Source: Ianthella basta (lineage: Eukaryota; Porifera; Demospongiae; Verongiida; Ianthellidae). Taken from it: 64,000 nucleotides of DNA. The notes beneath the pieces are model-generated. The model ran no database searches. It worked only from the letters and a program-made list of their open reading frames with translations, and was not told the DNA's origin. The position numbers were made by a program, and so were the translations under genes. The DNA lies in assembly GCA_964019415.1 (NCBI GenBank), contig OZ025885.1:2512851-2576850 (forward strand). Direction: 5' to 3'. Shown piece by piece: positions 40,552 through 51,479 of this stretch. Numbering within the stretch: position 1 is the first letter of the stretch; every line of letters starts with the position of its first letter.

Positions 40552-43500
40552 ATGCGTACACATATACACACACATCTGTGAATGTACTGTATACTATGTG
40601 ACTATATGTGACTGCCCTTGCACACACACACACACAGCTTTAGCATGTGCCACAATAAAGGGGTGAATGTACAACATGTATAGCATGTGCAGTGTGCGTC
40701 TCACTTGATGGCTGTTCCAGCCCTCTGCATTGCCTGGGACGCCTTTCCTCCCCATTCACTCAGGGTCTCCTTCGTTTTCTGGTACCTACGTACGTACGTA
40801 CATGAGAGATACATGCAATGCAATACGCATAAAGATGATACAGTGAAACCTGTCTAAGAAGGTCACTGTGTTAGGTAGTCACGTCTTTAAAACAGCCCCT
40901 CCCTGACCCCAAATAGCACTAAAGTACAGTCTACCTCTGTAGAGCAGCCACCTGTCTATAAAGGTCAGTTAGATCTGGCCCTCTAGTGGTTGTCTTAGAC
41001 AGGTTTCACTGAAACAGTACAGCACACAGCCTCACTTTTCAGATTCTCCAATTTTCTGTTTCCATCCTGTCACCTTTTCATCAGCTTTGCGGTACCTGCA
41101 ATGCCAATTAACAACACATACAGAGTGAACACCCACACCCACACCCACATCCACACACAGTTACTAACACATTCCTTGCACACTACACTATGCATACCAT
41201 GCATGTAACACTCCTGCAAAGCTATATTTAGAAATGACATAACATCCACATGATCATGTGCAAATAACATCACAACCTAGCCACTGACCATGCACAGACA
41301 CACACTTAGCACACACTGGCACTGTGTGCAGTCATCCATACAAACACATCATTCGTATGACAGTGGTCAAAATAACGGTCGGTCATTGGTCAATTTCCAA
41401 GCATTTTAGTTAAATGACTGTGTATTATTTCAAGTGGTCAGTAAAGCGACCGATCAGATTTTTCAGCCTAAACTTTGACCAACATTCCCCAAAGGACTCC
41501 CATGTTCACTGGTTATTGAATGAAGGGTACTAAGGACAATTTGTGAAGTATGACTAGTAAACTAGCACTTAATCCATAAATGCTGTCTTCACTTGGCGGC
41601 CATCTTATTGTGACGTTTGCATAGTGCTATGTGCAGGGTGTGATGTCATATCCTGTCACGGTGGCTGACATTGTGCAGGCTGCAACCACACTGCACACCA
41701 CCACAGCCAGCTCATATTATGTTGTTTTACACAACAGCTTTCACTTGAGTGGGAGTGGCATGTTTGTGCACCACAATTTTGGAACCAGTGCCCAGGAAGT
41801 TGCCTTCTTTCCTTGAACAGTGTTAATATTTCCAGTAGTGAGTGACGCTACTGTGCATCATAGGAGATTGGAAGTGTTCCAATTTGTAGCCCATTTGCCT
41901 TGCATCAACAGTACATAACAAAGTTGTAAAGAAGGCAAGGCTTCCTAGGAGACACAATTCCAATCGACCCAACAAAATGTAAATGACTGAACAAAATGAG
42001 GAGTATGTGGACACGTACAATGTGTGTGACTGAACAAAATCAAGAGTGCTTGGACATATGACTGCACAACCACAAAACCTTATTTCCACCTCTGCTATGA
42101 TCACACTGAGACATCACAAGTGGCACAATGCAGTATAAAATGGTGGTGCAGTAAGTCACATGACAGTCATGTGACCCACTCTACACAGTTGCTGAGCCCA
42201 CTCACCTCTCTGACTCCTGCAGCTCCTTCCACTTGTCCCCCATGACCTTCCACCCGTAGGCGAGGCTCTCCTTGAACTCGGTGTAAGCAGTGACTCCCAT
42301 CTCAGTCTTCACCTCGGCCAGCTCCTTCTCCTTCTCTGCCACTTGCAGCTTGAGAGCACGGATCTCTTCATGAAGCTATACATACAACAACAATAACAAC
42401 AACAAGCACTAGTAAACAAGCAATGGCCCATCACTGCGGAAGATGCAGAGAGAGTACACTGCATAACATCCGAAAACACCCTCCTGCACACATTGGGTGC
42501 TTCAATCAGATGTTGACGTTGTCGCTGTGTTGCCTTCATTCTGGTAGGAGTAATGGGAAGTATCTTCTATTGTGACAGTTGGTAGTTCTTGCATGTGGCA
42601 GGCAAATATTGTGATTCTTAAACCCTGTGTACAAGTGGCAAACTGGGAAGCCAGCTGGCCATGTTGGCTGGTCATGTGACAGCTGACAGCGTCACATTGA
42701 GCAAGAATGACATCACTCTGCCCTTATGTAGGTCAGTCAATAGCTGATGATGGCATTAGGCAGACGAGCAAGATTTCAGCATACCTACAGAACTCCACAC
42801 TGACCAACAGGGGGGAGGCTTGCTAAAACAACTAATGAATGACATCAACGGCTCACCTCTAAAAATATGATATGCACCCAAGGAATAAACCAAAGTACCA
42901 GCCGGATACATTGAAACCTGTCCAATGAAGTCACTTTTAGGCCAAACATCTCAGAGGCTTATGATTAAGGCTAAGCTACAGTGGAACCTGTCTAAGATGG
43001 TCACTGTCACTGTGTTAGGTAGTCGCCTCTCTAAAACAGCCAACCTCCCTGGCCCCCAAACAGCACTAAAACATTGCAGTCCACCTCTGTACAGCAGTCA
43101 CTTCTTTATACAAGTTCAGTTAGAACTGGCCCACAGGTGGACACAACTTGCTGGTAGTCTTAGTAAGGCTTCACTGTATTACAGATGGGTAGCTACAATA
43201 TCCAGTGACCAATTAGCATTCCCTGCAAGCTAAGCATGGCACTGCATCTTGACTGTGTGTTTCTCATCATGACCAGCCTTTCTGTGAACTAGCTGAGTCC
43301 CTGCCTTTCTGGCAGGTTCCCAACCGGTCGTTTGCAATTTGAACCTTTAATCAATCAAAACTGTCAATCAAATTGGGAGCATCCCATAGACTATCTCTGC
43401 AAAACCCAGTGAGTACAGAATAACAAATTGATTCATTTCATCTAAAGTAGTCAAGCAGTAAAGGCGCTAACCACCTTAAGTCACTACCAGATTGCCATGA

Positions 43501-44880
43501 TATACTCATACACGTTTGGTATATAGAAAGCTGAAGGAGGAGTTCCTGTTCAACCAAGCACAATCTTTGCCCTGTCTCTTAGATATGGTGTAGACTATAA
43601 AAGATGCAAAAACTTGGATAGAATGACTTTAAACACAATGAACAGCTAGTTACACACCACTGCAGTCAACATCTGAGCCTATACAGCTAAAGGTGTCTTG
43701 CACCTCTAGCATAACACACAACTCACAGGTAGCAAACCACTGGGCTACCTTACACTGTAGCACGAATTGTTGGTGCAGGCACAAGACCAACAGATTAACC
43801 CTTTGACCCCTGTCCATCACTGAAGGGTCATTGTGTGTTAGGTGCCATTGAAAACAGGTTTAAAGTGCCACCAAATCACCTACCATACCTGCGTCCTCTT
43901 TTACGTTAGCCCAATGCGAGTCTTTAGAAGTGAAGGGTTACGCAGATAATTATGCTGCATAATTTCACTTGTAATTCCACACAATACACAGAACATCGGC
44001 CAATAAAAGCAGCAAGAGACTGTCTCACACAGACACAGTGAGTACAAGTGGTTTAACACATAGGTAGGTACAGACGCAAACAACTATTGCTGAAACTTCA
44101 CCAGCCAGAAATGACTAAAGTGGAGCCAAACATTCGATGATATTTGTTCACTTAAAGTGCAACAGAGCCCCGATCGAGGCGAGACTACAGGCAGTGTTGT
44201 AACTGGTGAAGTCACTAAGGTGGTGCGTTTGTGCTTGTACGTTGTTGTTGATATCAGGATCTTACGCATTCATGACAAATGCAGACACTATTACACGTGG
44301 GTACAAGAACCCTACAATCTACACACTAACAAGTGTGTACAAGTGTGTAGATTGTAGGATTCTTGTACCCATGTGTAATAGTGTCTGCATTTGTCATGAA
44401 TGCGTAAGATCCTGATATCAACAACAACGTACAAGCACAAACGCACCACCTTAGTGACTTCACCAGTACAGACGCATGTACACACTAACAAGTGTGGACA
44501 TGCGTCTGTACTGCTGAGTGAGGACCTAGAAAGGCACCCTTTAGGCTAAAGGTCGCTTCAGTAAGAATGAGATTCCTGTACCACGAAACACTGAAATGCT
44601 GTCACCGTCCCAATTAACTCCAGCTATTGCTAACCTCGCCCCCTTGTCTACCCTCGCGTGATGTACCGCACTATAGACCCACCTGAAGCGCCTTTTCCTT
44701 GAGTTTGGCCTGTCTCAGTTCCTCCTCAGTTGGCTCCACCTGGATGTCCTCTGAGCCGCCCTCTGACGGCTCCTCGGCCGTAGTCCCCGAGGTAGGCTCC
44801 ACCTGAGCGGTGCTAGGTTCAGGGAATTCGTCTCGCTCCATCGTCGGAGGAGTAATATCAATGTGGTCTTCCAAAGACAT
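39793..44880 (-). CDS. Tumour protein D52 family protein
   Basis: Six exons in frame: 44683-44880, 42206-42375, 41036-41095, 40705-40785, 40225-40285 and 39793-39948 (TGA), 241 residues. TPD52 proteins are small coiled-coil adaptors in membrane traffic and lipid-droplet biology. An acidic N-terminus ([12 protein letters not shown]) leads to a coiled coil ([31 protein letters not shown]), then the family core: [33 protein letters not shown], and [20 protein letters not shown]. The last exon is very acidic. The 60-bp third exon starts with the same TAC codon as the fourth and keeps phase 2 to 2, so it could be skipped without a frameshift. Intron 1 carries a 266-bp perfect-looking palindrome. 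An upstream in-frame ATG (44949) is less likely. Confidence 0.88.
40319..40550. repeat. (TG)n/(TGCG)n microsatellite
   Basis: A TG tract with many GA and GC interruptions lies just upstream (minus strand) of the TPD52 exon 5 acceptor, so on the transcript it is a CA-rich tract before the splice site. Confidence 0.9.
40839..41012. mobile_element. Pogo-like MITE
   Basis: TACAGTGAAACCTGTCTAAG at the left and CTTAGACAGGTTTCACTG at the right are inverted ends. The interior contains AGAGCAGCCACCTGTCTATA as in the copies at 42977-43178 and 62603-62782. It sits between two TPD52 exons. Confidence 0.65.
42977..43178. mobile_element. Pogo-like MITE
   Basis: TACAGTGGAACCTGTCTAAG at the left and GGCTTCACTGTA at the right, TA-flanked, with internal TAGTCGCCTCTCTAAAACAG shared with other copies. 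It is in TPD52 intron 1. Confidence 0.65.
44202..44467. repeat. 266-bp near-perfect palindrome in TPD52 intron 1
   Basis: Arms of 126 bp (44202-44327 and 44342-44467) starting ACTGGTGAAGTCACTAAGGT are inverted copies with only a few mismatches and a 14-bp centre AACAAGTGTGTACA. The transcript would fold into one long hairpin. Confidence 0.92.
44464..44513. repeat. Second, smaller palindrome abutting the first
   Basis: CAGTACAGACGCATGTACAC and its inverted copy meet at the same centre sequence found in the large palindrome (ACACTAACAAGTGTG). The first few bases overlap the end of the larger palindrome. Confidence 0.85.
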
Positions 44881-47149
44881 TCTTCTCCACTCGCGTTTGG
44901 TCCGTATGACGTCATATGCTAAATATAGATCTATGGGGGAAGCGTTCAACGTCCGCGTAAAATATACCAGTAGGCGGTCCTACTCGCCCCATAGTATGGA
45001 TACTTGTTATATAACTGCACACGACAGTCTATGGTAACTGCTAGTATATTGTACATTGTATAGGTATGTAGTTAGTTCCATATAGCCGAACCATTGCCTA
45101 TAGCTCCATGGAGCTCCAGGAGCGTGGTGCAAGAGCAGATGAGGGAAAGGGCTAGCTAGCTAGCCATGCAAGATTATAGCTATAGAATTTGAACCAGCTT
45201 AGTGAGCAGATGCTGAGCTACTATATAGCATGGTCAAGGAATGATAACTATTTATAACTTGTTTTTGTGAAAACCACTATAACAGCAGACTAGCTGCCAA
45301 CCAACTGTGTATGAGGTGTTCACAATCTATAATTCTAGCACATGCTTTAACGGGCTAATCATGAAATCTAATAAAATAGCACAATTAATCTTTTATAACA
45401 GTGTGAAGCTCATACACACACATGTACATGAAAACAGTACAGATCGAGGTGAATAAATGACATGATGACAAAACATCATAGTAAAATACGTATTACAGAC
45501 CTTTTTGAATCACTTGTCCACACCGTGCACCGGTATCCAGGAAACGCTCACACAATATTATACGGATTCATACGCATACTTACAGTATAATTGCAAAATC
45601 TAGTGTTGACATAGATTGCAAGCTAAAGATTTAATACAGCAATACTGCTTATGTTTATGTATATAATACCATGATTTCGTCCAGTACCCGGTGCCTGGTG
45701 TGGACAACCAAACCAAAAACGTCTGTATATATACTTGTATGATATTATAGTCAGCTGCATAGGTTAACCCATGCACAAGAGGGAGACGACCCTTGTGGAC
45801 CACTACACGTAGTGAAGTGCAGAGCACATTATCACGCCTGGATCTGGAGCCCTTCAGGAGCACTAGCCACAGATCTCAGCAGGGAGAATGATATAATTAT
45901 AGGTCACATGTGAGCCAACCCATGACAATGCTGTAACTAATTAGGTTGTTCATGTTTAGTGGCTAGGAGGGAGGCCACCCCTTCTTGTAGGCGATGTGGG
46001 CAGCTCTACCACACGCTGCTCATGTATGTGTATGCTCATTGTTTCTCTCCTTCATGTCATCTGCAACATGCAGCCATGCATGTGGGTACCTCAGCATGAC
46101 GGTGCACAAGGGATGAAACAACTCAGTTTGTAGTGGAGTGCTCATGCACGGGGTCTTCCCTTATAGAGAGATGGCTAGATCAAAGTTCTCTGTTGTCTCA
46201 TATCATGGTGGCATAAAACATCACAGTTTTCTTCTTGACATGTCATTAATAAAAATTCCTCCTTCACTCTCACTCCCATGCAGTGCAGTATTCTCCAATT
46301 ACAAGGTCTGTGGATGTGTGCATGATGGTGCTAAACTGAGGTGCCAAGAAATATTGTGGGGGGGGGGGGGGGGGGGCATTACAATAAATAGAGGGCTGGG
46401 GGGGGGGGATACTATAGGTTGGCGTTATTATACACATATGTCTTCCTGAATATGGGAGGGGACAAGATTACGTCGAAAGCAACCAACTATATGCATGGCC
46501 AGCTCTAACAGACCTTTATATAGAGAGGTAGATTTCTGCAATGCTTTTAGTGCTATTTGGTGCCAGGGAGGCTAGTTGATTTAGAGAGGTGGCTGCCTAG
46601 CACATGTACATACAGTGACAACCTTAGACAGCTATAGGTTACACTGTACATTCAATGGGACAGATGCACCCCTGGTTCCATGTTCCTTATTGTGGAGTCG
46701 AAAATTAAGACCCCAGCATGTGGAGAATTGCTTTGAATAGGTGGAGCAGGAATACAGCCAGTCTGTCATGCTACACAGCTTTCCTGCCTCATCATGCATA
46801 GGTCAACCTACAGCCACTGTTCACACATCAAATTCACCTGTCCTCTATGACTCTAGCTTGTTTACCTCCCCCCCAGTCCCTTCTCCCTTGTAGTGAAGGG
46901 GCAATCTTAGTAATGCAATACAATATTGCACTAAAAGTTATAGACCTCTCAGTGTGCGATGACGTATATACAGCACTCGCCCGAGGGCGTGAGGATGTAT
47001 AATACCACACAATGGAGAGGTGTATTATATTTACATATTCATAATTTATTCATAGGCGATGGGTTACCCAGAGCATTTTTCTGCAGGGCGGCCATTTTGC
47101 CAAAAGTGCGGGTAAGAGACTACCTAATGCCCGGTTTTCTGGACGGAGA
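44881..47149. other. Intergenic region, no supported gene
   Basis: About 2.3 kb between the divergent TPD52 and fucosyltransferase starts. It is AT-rich, with TAGCTAGC-rich stretches, a G-run at 46358-46376 and a degraded pogo-like fragment at about 46509-46650. Short ORFs lack splice or motif support. Confidence 0.45.
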
Positions 47150-48742
47150 ATGTTTTTCTCTAGACGTGGTTTGCGTAGAATCTTCATACTTGTTGGCCTT
47201 CTCGTTCTCTTCTACATTGGGTTCTATTCCTACGCCAACCAGCTATTTCATCAAGGAGGCCGTGCAATGATGGACTACTCTCATATTTTAGTTTCGGAGG
47301 GAAAGGAAGCGATCAGTGAAAAGAAAGTCGTGCCTGTAGTGAGTGAAAACGGCCACAGCGAACAGGAAAGTGTAGAATTGGTGGTCAAAGGCAATCTCAA
47401 TGCTACGAAAGACGAAGCGCCCGGTGCCAAAGTAACTACAGGCGCAGCGGGCGCGAAAAATGACCGTCAGTTGACTGCTACCAGCATAAAGCAGAACAGC
47501 CGATTGGACACGAGCGCAACTGAGAGAGGTCTTAATGAGACTGTGACTAGTTCTCCCTCAAAGCCTGTATCTGTCATGAACACCACCCGATTGGACACGA
47601 GCGCAACTGAGAGAGGTCGTAATGAGACTGTGACTAGGTCTCCCTCAAAGCCTGTATCTGTCGTGGACACCACCTTCCCATCGCAACATGGAGTCAGTGC
47701 AAAGCCATACAATTCACACTGTGCCATCCCAGGTACAGACTCTAAACTCCCGAAGTGCCCTTTCTGCCAGTCTTCAAGCTTTGATACCGTAACAGTGTAC
47801 TTGGAAGACTTTGTAACACTCAATATACAGTACCAGAATTCATATACTAAACGTGAAAAAGCTTTTCCCGAGGCATGTCGAATGCCAGATGGAATGAAGT
47901 GTGTGTTACAGCACACGGACACAAAGGCTGATGTTGTTTTTCGCATGCAGTGGTTCATAAGGGATAAGTACCCAGTTAGATATTGCTATCCTCAGATTAT
48001 CTCCATAATAAATTCAGAAGCAGAAGGACCTGGATATCGTGACCGCCCTCAAGTGAAACATGCTGAGATTACCATTGACTTTCACATCACATCTGAAGTA
48101 TTGATTGCAGACGGATGCCAAATTGATGCATATCGTGAAGCAATGACATCCTGGAGTCCTCCTAACCCCAAAGAACATCAGGGTGTAGCCATGTTCCTTA
48201 GTCATTGCAAGGAGGTAAAGTGGAGGTATGTGTTTATTCAAGAATTATTGAAGTTGGTTCACATTGACATGCATGGCACTTGTTTTCACAATGTTCCTGG
48301 TAAATCTGACAGATTTCAGGGGGATTTTGTTGAGTCGTTCACTGCAAAGGTTAGAAAATACAGGGCTGTCCTCGTGTTTGAAAACCATCGTGAAGAATCA
48401 TATATTAGTGAAAAGATCTTTGCTGCTTATTCAGCCGGAGGAGTTGTACCAATTTACCATGGAGCCCCAGACGTGCATATGTGGCTTCCTGGCAACCACA
48501 CATATGTAGATGCAACAAAATACAAGACACCACAAGCCCTTGCTGACTACATTAAGCTCCTTCTCACGAGTGACACTGTGTATGAGTACCACACTAGCAA
48601 CTATGACACTGAGAAGGTCATCACCTTCTTGGACCAGCATTGTCCCCCTAAAGATGATTATATTTGTCATCTGTGTCGTCATGCCTACAAGCTCAAGAAG
48701 GACTCGTTCCACAATGGTACAAGACATTGCAACTGCAATTGA
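47150..48742 (+). CDS. GT10-family fucosyltransferase, type II membrane protein
   Basis: Single exon, 530 residues. The architecture is that of a Golgi glycosyltransferase: a short basic cytoplasmic end (MFFSRRGLRRI), a signal anchor (residues about 10-28, FILVGLLVLFYIGFYS), a long Ser/Thr-rich stem with N-glycosylation sites, then a catalytic domain. The latter carries the alpha-1,3-fucosyltransferase motif region: VLVFENHREESYISEKIFAA, then GGVVPIYHGAPDV and LPGNHTYVDA. These enzymes move fucose from GDP-fucose to N-acetylglucosamine of glycans. The stem has a tandem duplication of about 30 residues (RLDTSATERGLNETV and RLDTSATERGRNETV; about 47500-47680). The Cys-rich C-terminus (CPPKDDYICHLCRHAYK) is typical of the family. 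The exact linkage is unknown. Confidence 0.88.
   Translation: MFFSRRGLRRIFILVGLLVLFYIGFYSYANQLFHQGGRAMMDYSHILVSEGKEAISEKKVVPVVSENGHSEQESVELVVKGNLNATKDEAPGAKVTTGAAGAKNDRQLTATSIKQNSRLDTSATERGLNETVTSSPSKPVSVMNTTRLDTSATERGRNETVTRSPSKPVSVVDTTFPSQHGVSAKPYNSHCAIPGTDSKLPKCPFCQSSSFDTVTVYLEDFVTLNIQYQNSYTKREKAFPEACRMPDGMKCVLQHTDTKADVVFRMQWFIRDKYPVRYCYPQIISIINSEAEGPGYRDRPQVKHAEITIDFHITSEVLIADGCQIDAYREAMTSWSPPNPKEHQGVAMFLSHCKEVKWRYVFIQELLKLVHIDMHGTCFHNVPGKSDRFQGDFVESFTAKVRKYRAVLVFENHREESYISEKIFAAYSAGGVVPIYHGAPDVHMWLPGNHTYVDATKYKTPQALADYIKLLLTSDTVYEYHTSNYDTEKVITFLDQHCPPKDDYICHLCRHAYKLKKDSFHNGTRHCNCN
47500..47675 (+). repeat. Tandem 87-90 bp duplication in the fucosyltransferase stem
   Basis: Two adjacent copies share CGATTGGACACGAGCGCAAC plus TGAGAGAGGT and ending TCAAAGCCTGTATCTGTC. 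They differ at only a few bases, so the duplication is recent. It stays in frame. Confidence 0.9.
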
Positions 48743-49642
48743 TGACTTTTATTTGCAATGTATGTATATAACCTGTCAGTAATGTTCTTTTTAATAACTT
48801 CCATTCTAAAATAATGTTGCAAAACAAGCATGACTTTGCATGCTTTAGCTGAAGGACATGTCATCATTGTTGCCACTAATTCCAGATGCTTTGACTGAAT
48901 CCTGGGCTCTCATCAGTGTGCACATGCACAGTGTAACATGATCTTACAAAACCCAGCTGGCTTAAGGTGATTTACATACACGTACAAATCGGTCACCGTA
49001 GGAAATAATGACCTGTGTTGAGGCAGCTACATGCATGGACATTATGTAATGAACTGTGATGCCAATATTATAAATGATGTGCATATAGAAAGCTAAGGTT
49101 TCACTGTATAGCTAGCTAAGCCATGCAACCACTCTGTTGACTGAACCATGCCTTTGTTTGGTTGCAGATTCAGTCTTGAATGGCAATATTGGATCTGTTG
49201 AAACCTGAAACATGAATAGCTTAGGAGACTCCCACTACATTCATTAGCTTAGCTGCATTGTATGTGGTACACATACAATGCATGACACTGTGCAATCACA
49301 GAGATCTAGCCTATAGCTATAATGTAATAAATTTCCGTGTCAGTGAGTAGCTAGCTACAGTTTAGCTACAAACTATGTCAGGAATATTGCAAATGATTGC
49401 CTGAACACATCAAACACACTGCTATGGCAGGGTGAAGCTGGTAGATGCCATATAAATATAGTAACACGCGTTCGTGCGCTATATATAACAGGTATAGCTA
49501 AGTTTACCATCACCTTTTTGCTTTACCCATAATAGCCATTCTATGGTTTTAGCTAGAAGGCTCAAACAAGCGCCGGGGGCGAGGAAGTGGAGGAAACGAT
49601 GAGAACCACACGCAAACGGCGAATAACGGGCTGTGTACAACG
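48743..49642. other. Intergenic, nothing recognised
   Basis: AT-rich sequence with GCTAGCTA motifs between the fucosyltransferase stop and the sulfotransferase-like start. No gene or strong repeat is visible; presumably it holds the 3' UTR of the first and the promoter of the second. Confidence 0.4.
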
Positions 49643-50605
49643 ATGGCGGTCTCGCTGAGCCAGTTACTACTCACATGTTCTGTAGCCCTGGTGGCTATTG
49701 CGTGGTGTCAGAGGGCCATTGCAGCTGAACAAGAGGGTACCCCTAGTTGTCTGATGGGCAAAGATGTAAAGGTCTGTACAAACAGTAGTCTTCCTGTGCT
49801 GTTGTTTGTGGTGGGAGTGGAAGGCAGCGGGCACCACCTACTTGAGAGCCTCATTGGGGGATTGTCGTCCTATGAAATGACTGGCTGGTCTCCAGAGTTT
49901 CACCTCTATGACCCTACAGGGAATAATGATTGGAGTAAGGTGTATTATACCATGGTGGAGGAGGACCTATACAGGAAACGCTTTCAGTACTTAGTGAACC
50001 TTCTTAATGGTGCCAAGGTGAAAAACAAGTTGGGCCTTGCTATTCCAGTCAACTCCTTTCCAATGGGCATGAGGCCCGGGATGTATGCAACTGCGAGACC
50101 TGATCTGCTTGACCTCAAACATTTTGAGTGCCAACTTTACAGGATTAAATTTATTGTTGCTCGTCGGCACCCTTTGCAAGCTGTGATATCCAGCACAACA
50201 CGGTTTAATAGTAGGTTTAGCAAGTATGGTGGCCTGTCTCGTATTCCAGCAAGCAAGAGAGTGGATCTTGATGAAAAGACTCTCGCCCACAGTGTCAGAG
50301 CACGAATTATAGAGGACAATCTCATTTATATTGATCAGCAGCTACGCAGATTGGATTGTGATCAAGTGTTTTTTGTAGACAATGATAAGTTTATTGACGA
50401 ATCTACAAGGCAGCTTGGTTTGGAGGCACTGGCCACATTTCTGGAATTGAACGAGTCTGACAGAAAAGCTTTACTAGGTAGAAAACTACGAGCACCTAAA
50501 ACCAAGATCAGCATTCCACCATCTTGTGACCAGTGCATTGAAAAGACCCTGTATGATTTCTTTGAAGAGAGAAAAGGAATGTGGCCATTAATGAATCCTC
50601 ACTAA
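49643..50605 (+). CDS. P-loop sulfotransferase-like secreted/Golgi protein
   Basis: Single exon, 320 residues. A hydrophobic leader (MAVSLSQLLLTCSVALVAIA) is a signal peptide or anchor. Residues about 53-66 read LLFVVGVEGSGHHL, resembling the 5'-phosphosulfate binding P-loop of PAPS-dependent sulfotransferases (a GxxGSGTT-like loop). Further on, KFIVARRHPLQAVISSTTRF resembles the second (3'-phosphate) motif, in which an Arg follows a hydrophobic strand and a later Ser/Thr binds the nucleotide. The tail is Cys- and Lys-rich (PPSCDQCIEKTLYDFFEERK). It would transfer sulfate to a glycan or protein in the Golgi. It may act with the neighbouring fucosyltransferase on the same glycans, which is speculative. 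Substrate and subfamily are unknown. Confidence 0.62.
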   Translation: MAVSLSQLLLTCSVALVAIAWCQRAIAAEQEGTPSCLMGKDVKVCTNSSLPVLLFVVGVEGSGHHLLESLIGGLSSYEMTGWSPEFHLYDPTGNNDWSKVYYTMVEEDLYRKRFQYLVNLLNGAKVKNKLGLAIPVNSFPMGMRPGMYATARPDLLDLKHFECQLYRIKFIVARRHPLQAVISSTTRFNSRFSKYGGLSRIPASKRVDLDEKTLAHSVRARIIEDNLIYIDQQLRRLDCDQVFFVDNDKFIDESTRQLGLEALATFLELNESDRKALLGRKLRAPKTKISIPPSCDQCIEKTLYDFFEERKGMWPLMNPH

Positions 50606-51479
50606 CCAATGTTATGTTATGCATTCTTCCCTTCTTGGTTTTATTATTAAATTATTATTATTAAATTAAATCGATTCAATTTTAACTGTTTCACTCTTTA
50701 TATGTCAGTATAATTATTCTAGTTCTGTCATGTTGTAGCTACCCCACCTGCATTTGAACCTCCAATTGAATGAATTGACACAGATATATGTACTAGAATG
50801 CACAGTGCAATTGTTCTAATTACTCCATGTGTGTAGAGCTTAGGCAATCAGTTCAGTCTCACTGTAGGTTTGTCTGTTGGAGTCAGCATTGGTCGATTTG
50901 TACAGCACATTAGGTATCCATGCTGGATTTGCACCAAAAAGTCACTGAACAATTGGTATAGTGTAGGACCTGGTGTATGTGCATCCAGATAAACGTTGGA
51001 TATTTGAACCATTGGAGCATTGCTGACATTTTGACAGCAGGTGCTCTAGTCTTCTTGAAAACAAAAGTGGAGGCTAACATTGCCTAGTCAATACTAGTGC
51101 ATGTGTAGAAGATCCTGAATGCATGCAGGAATGCTATGCATTGATCATTAATTAATATAATGAAGCACTAAAGTGCAAAATCCTCGGTGTGTTTGCAAAC
51201 AAACGTTTGCTGACTAAATTAACGTTGTGAAATGGACGCCATTTCCATCGAGGTGTGGATCCTCTTGAACTACAGAGAAGTGGTTCTCTACGCAATCTAC
51301 GTACAGCATTCTACCGTGTGGTACGCGTTGCAAATCGGATCTGGCGATCTACCACCAGGCGTTACACCGAGGGCTCGCACTGCCAGAGTAGAATGCTGGA
51401 CTTGGCACCTCTCGATTACATCTCGCTATTGAGTGTGATTTAGTCATTCTCGGAAAATATATAAGCTGCATATTGGCTA
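50606..51479. other. Intergenic with one possible orphan exon
   Basis: AT-rich downstream sequence of the sulfotransferase-like gene. At 51232-51440 an ATG in good context begins a stretch that, read across a possible short intron or frame change, has Arg-rich coding-like composition (RTAFYRVVRVANRIWRSTTR). No homolog is recognised and the start and end are unclear. Confidence 0.3.
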
